The notes beneath the pieces are model-generated. The model did not search any database. It had not been told where the DNA came from and was given only the letters and a program-made list of their open reading frames with translations. A program made the translations under genes and the position numbers. This document shows, one piece after another, positions 14,224 through 14,581 of a stretch of 14,581 nt of DNA. The stretch's first letter is position 1. Each line of letters starts with the position of its first letter. This stretch comes from Gammaproteobacteria bacterium (GTDB lineage: Bacteria > Pseudomonadota > Gammaproteobacteria > JAABTG01), in the NCBI GenBank assembly GCA_030066245.1, contig JASJBY010000048.1, positions 1 through 14,581 on the forward strand. Direction: 5' to 3'.

Positions 14224-14249
14224 GACAGGCCCGGAAACCCGGGCCTGTC
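14224..14249 (-). terminator. Strong stem-loop between ilvN and ilvC (terminator, attenuator or processing site)
   Basis: A perfect 11-bp inverted repeat, GACAGGCCCGG/CCGGGCCTGTC, has a four-base loop (14224-14234, 14235-14238, 14239-14249). Read on the minus strand it ends about 10 bases before the ilvC ribosome-binding site. The bases after it (GCCGTCTCTTAGG) are pyrimidine-rich but lack a true T-run, so it is a poor Rho-independent terminator. It may instead partially uncouple ilvC from the upstream genes, or mark an mRNA processing or stability site. The remainder of the 14203-14324 gap shows no gene. Confidence 0.5.
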
Positions 14250-14324
14250 CGTGACTGTGCAGAAACGTATCCTTACGCCGCGATCTTTCCCGCGCCCCTC
14301 TGCCCGAAGGGACTCCCCGGGGCC

Positions 14325-14581
14325 CTACGCATGCAGGCGTTTCTCGCCCCGGGCGATGCTTAGAATGCCGGAGCGCACGACCTCGAGAATACGCTTGTCG
14401 TTCACTGAATGAATGAACGCGTCCAGCTTACTCCCGTTACCCGTCACTTCGATGGTGTAACTGGCTTCCGTGACGTCAACTACCCGACCGCGAAAGATGT
14501 CGGCTAGGCGTTTCACCTCATCACGTTCCTCGGCGACGGCGCGTACTTTGATGAGCATCATCTCCCGCTCAATGTGCTTCC
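14325..14581 (-). CDS. ilvN: Acetolactate synthase small (regulatory) subunit, C-terminal part (cut by right edge)
   Basis: The last 85 codons of the valine-sensing regulatory subunit of acetohydroxyacid synthase. The frame is open to the right edge and reads KHIEREMMLIKVRA, then DEVKRLADIFRGRVVDVT, SYTIEVTGNGSKLDAFI and a terminal ILEVVRSGILSIARGEK. This matches the C-terminal domain of IlvH/IlvN-type proteins of about 163 residues. The ATG pair at 14561/14558 is internal (family reads EREMMLVK), so the true start lies outside the window along with the ACT domain. The catalytic subunit gene (ilvB/ilvI) is expected just upstream. IlvH is an equally valid name for this subunit type. Confidence 0.95.
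   Translation of the reverse strand, partial: KHIEREMMLIKVRAVAEERDEVKRLADIFRGRVVDVTEASYTIEVTGNGSKLDAFIHSVNDKRILEVVRSGILSIARGEKRLHA

Overview
The window is a GC-rich stretch of a proteobacterial chromosome. Gene content and order point to a gammaproteobacterium, probably of the Ectothiorhodospiraceae/Chromatiales type. That placement is an inference from three things: a BarA/GacS kinase next to cysM and rlmD, a YdbH/YdbL envelope pair, and an ilv-psd-pssA-leu cluster that uses the integral-membrane type of PssA. Both edges cut genes: rlmD on the left and the acetolactate synthase small subunit on the right. I see no rRNA, tRNA, insertion sequence, prophage or CRISPR array. All genes except barA lie on the minus strand.

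Left block (1-5119, minus). Transcription would run cysM (cysteine synthase B), ydbH (AsmA-like intermembrane lipid-transport protein), a YdbL/DUF1318 lipoprotein, a terminator-like hairpin, a stand-alone DEDDy 3'-5' exonuclease, and rlmD (23S rRNA m5U1939 methyltransferase). A palindrome-rich 426-bp divergent spacer (5120-5545) separates cysM from barA.

Centre (5546-9690). barA encodes a complete tripartite hybrid kinase with a degenerate extra receiver domain. It converges on a two-gene unit of a type-4 Fe-S uracil-DNA glycosylase and rimI, which overlap by four bases. The glycosylase GTG start codon abuts eight perfect copies of a 7-bp repeat. A TTGACA box lies just beyond the array, so the repeats would form most of the 5' leader.

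Right block (9791-14581, minus). The order of transcription is ilvN, ilvC, psd, pssA, leuA: three branched-chain amino-acid genes with the two phosphatidylethanolamine genes between them. A perfect 11-bp hairpin precedes the ilvC ribosome-binding site. leuA has its own 331-bp non-coding leader, with an 8-bp hairpin next to its ribosome-binding site.

Most of the window is recognisable housekeeping DNA, and I do not see a clear new multi-gene system. The points most worth a second look are the heptad array at the glycosylase start, a Psd that appears to have Gly where the family has its catalytic His, the YnbE/YdbL-like composite lipoprotein, and the structured non-coding segments beside barA, leuA and ilvC.
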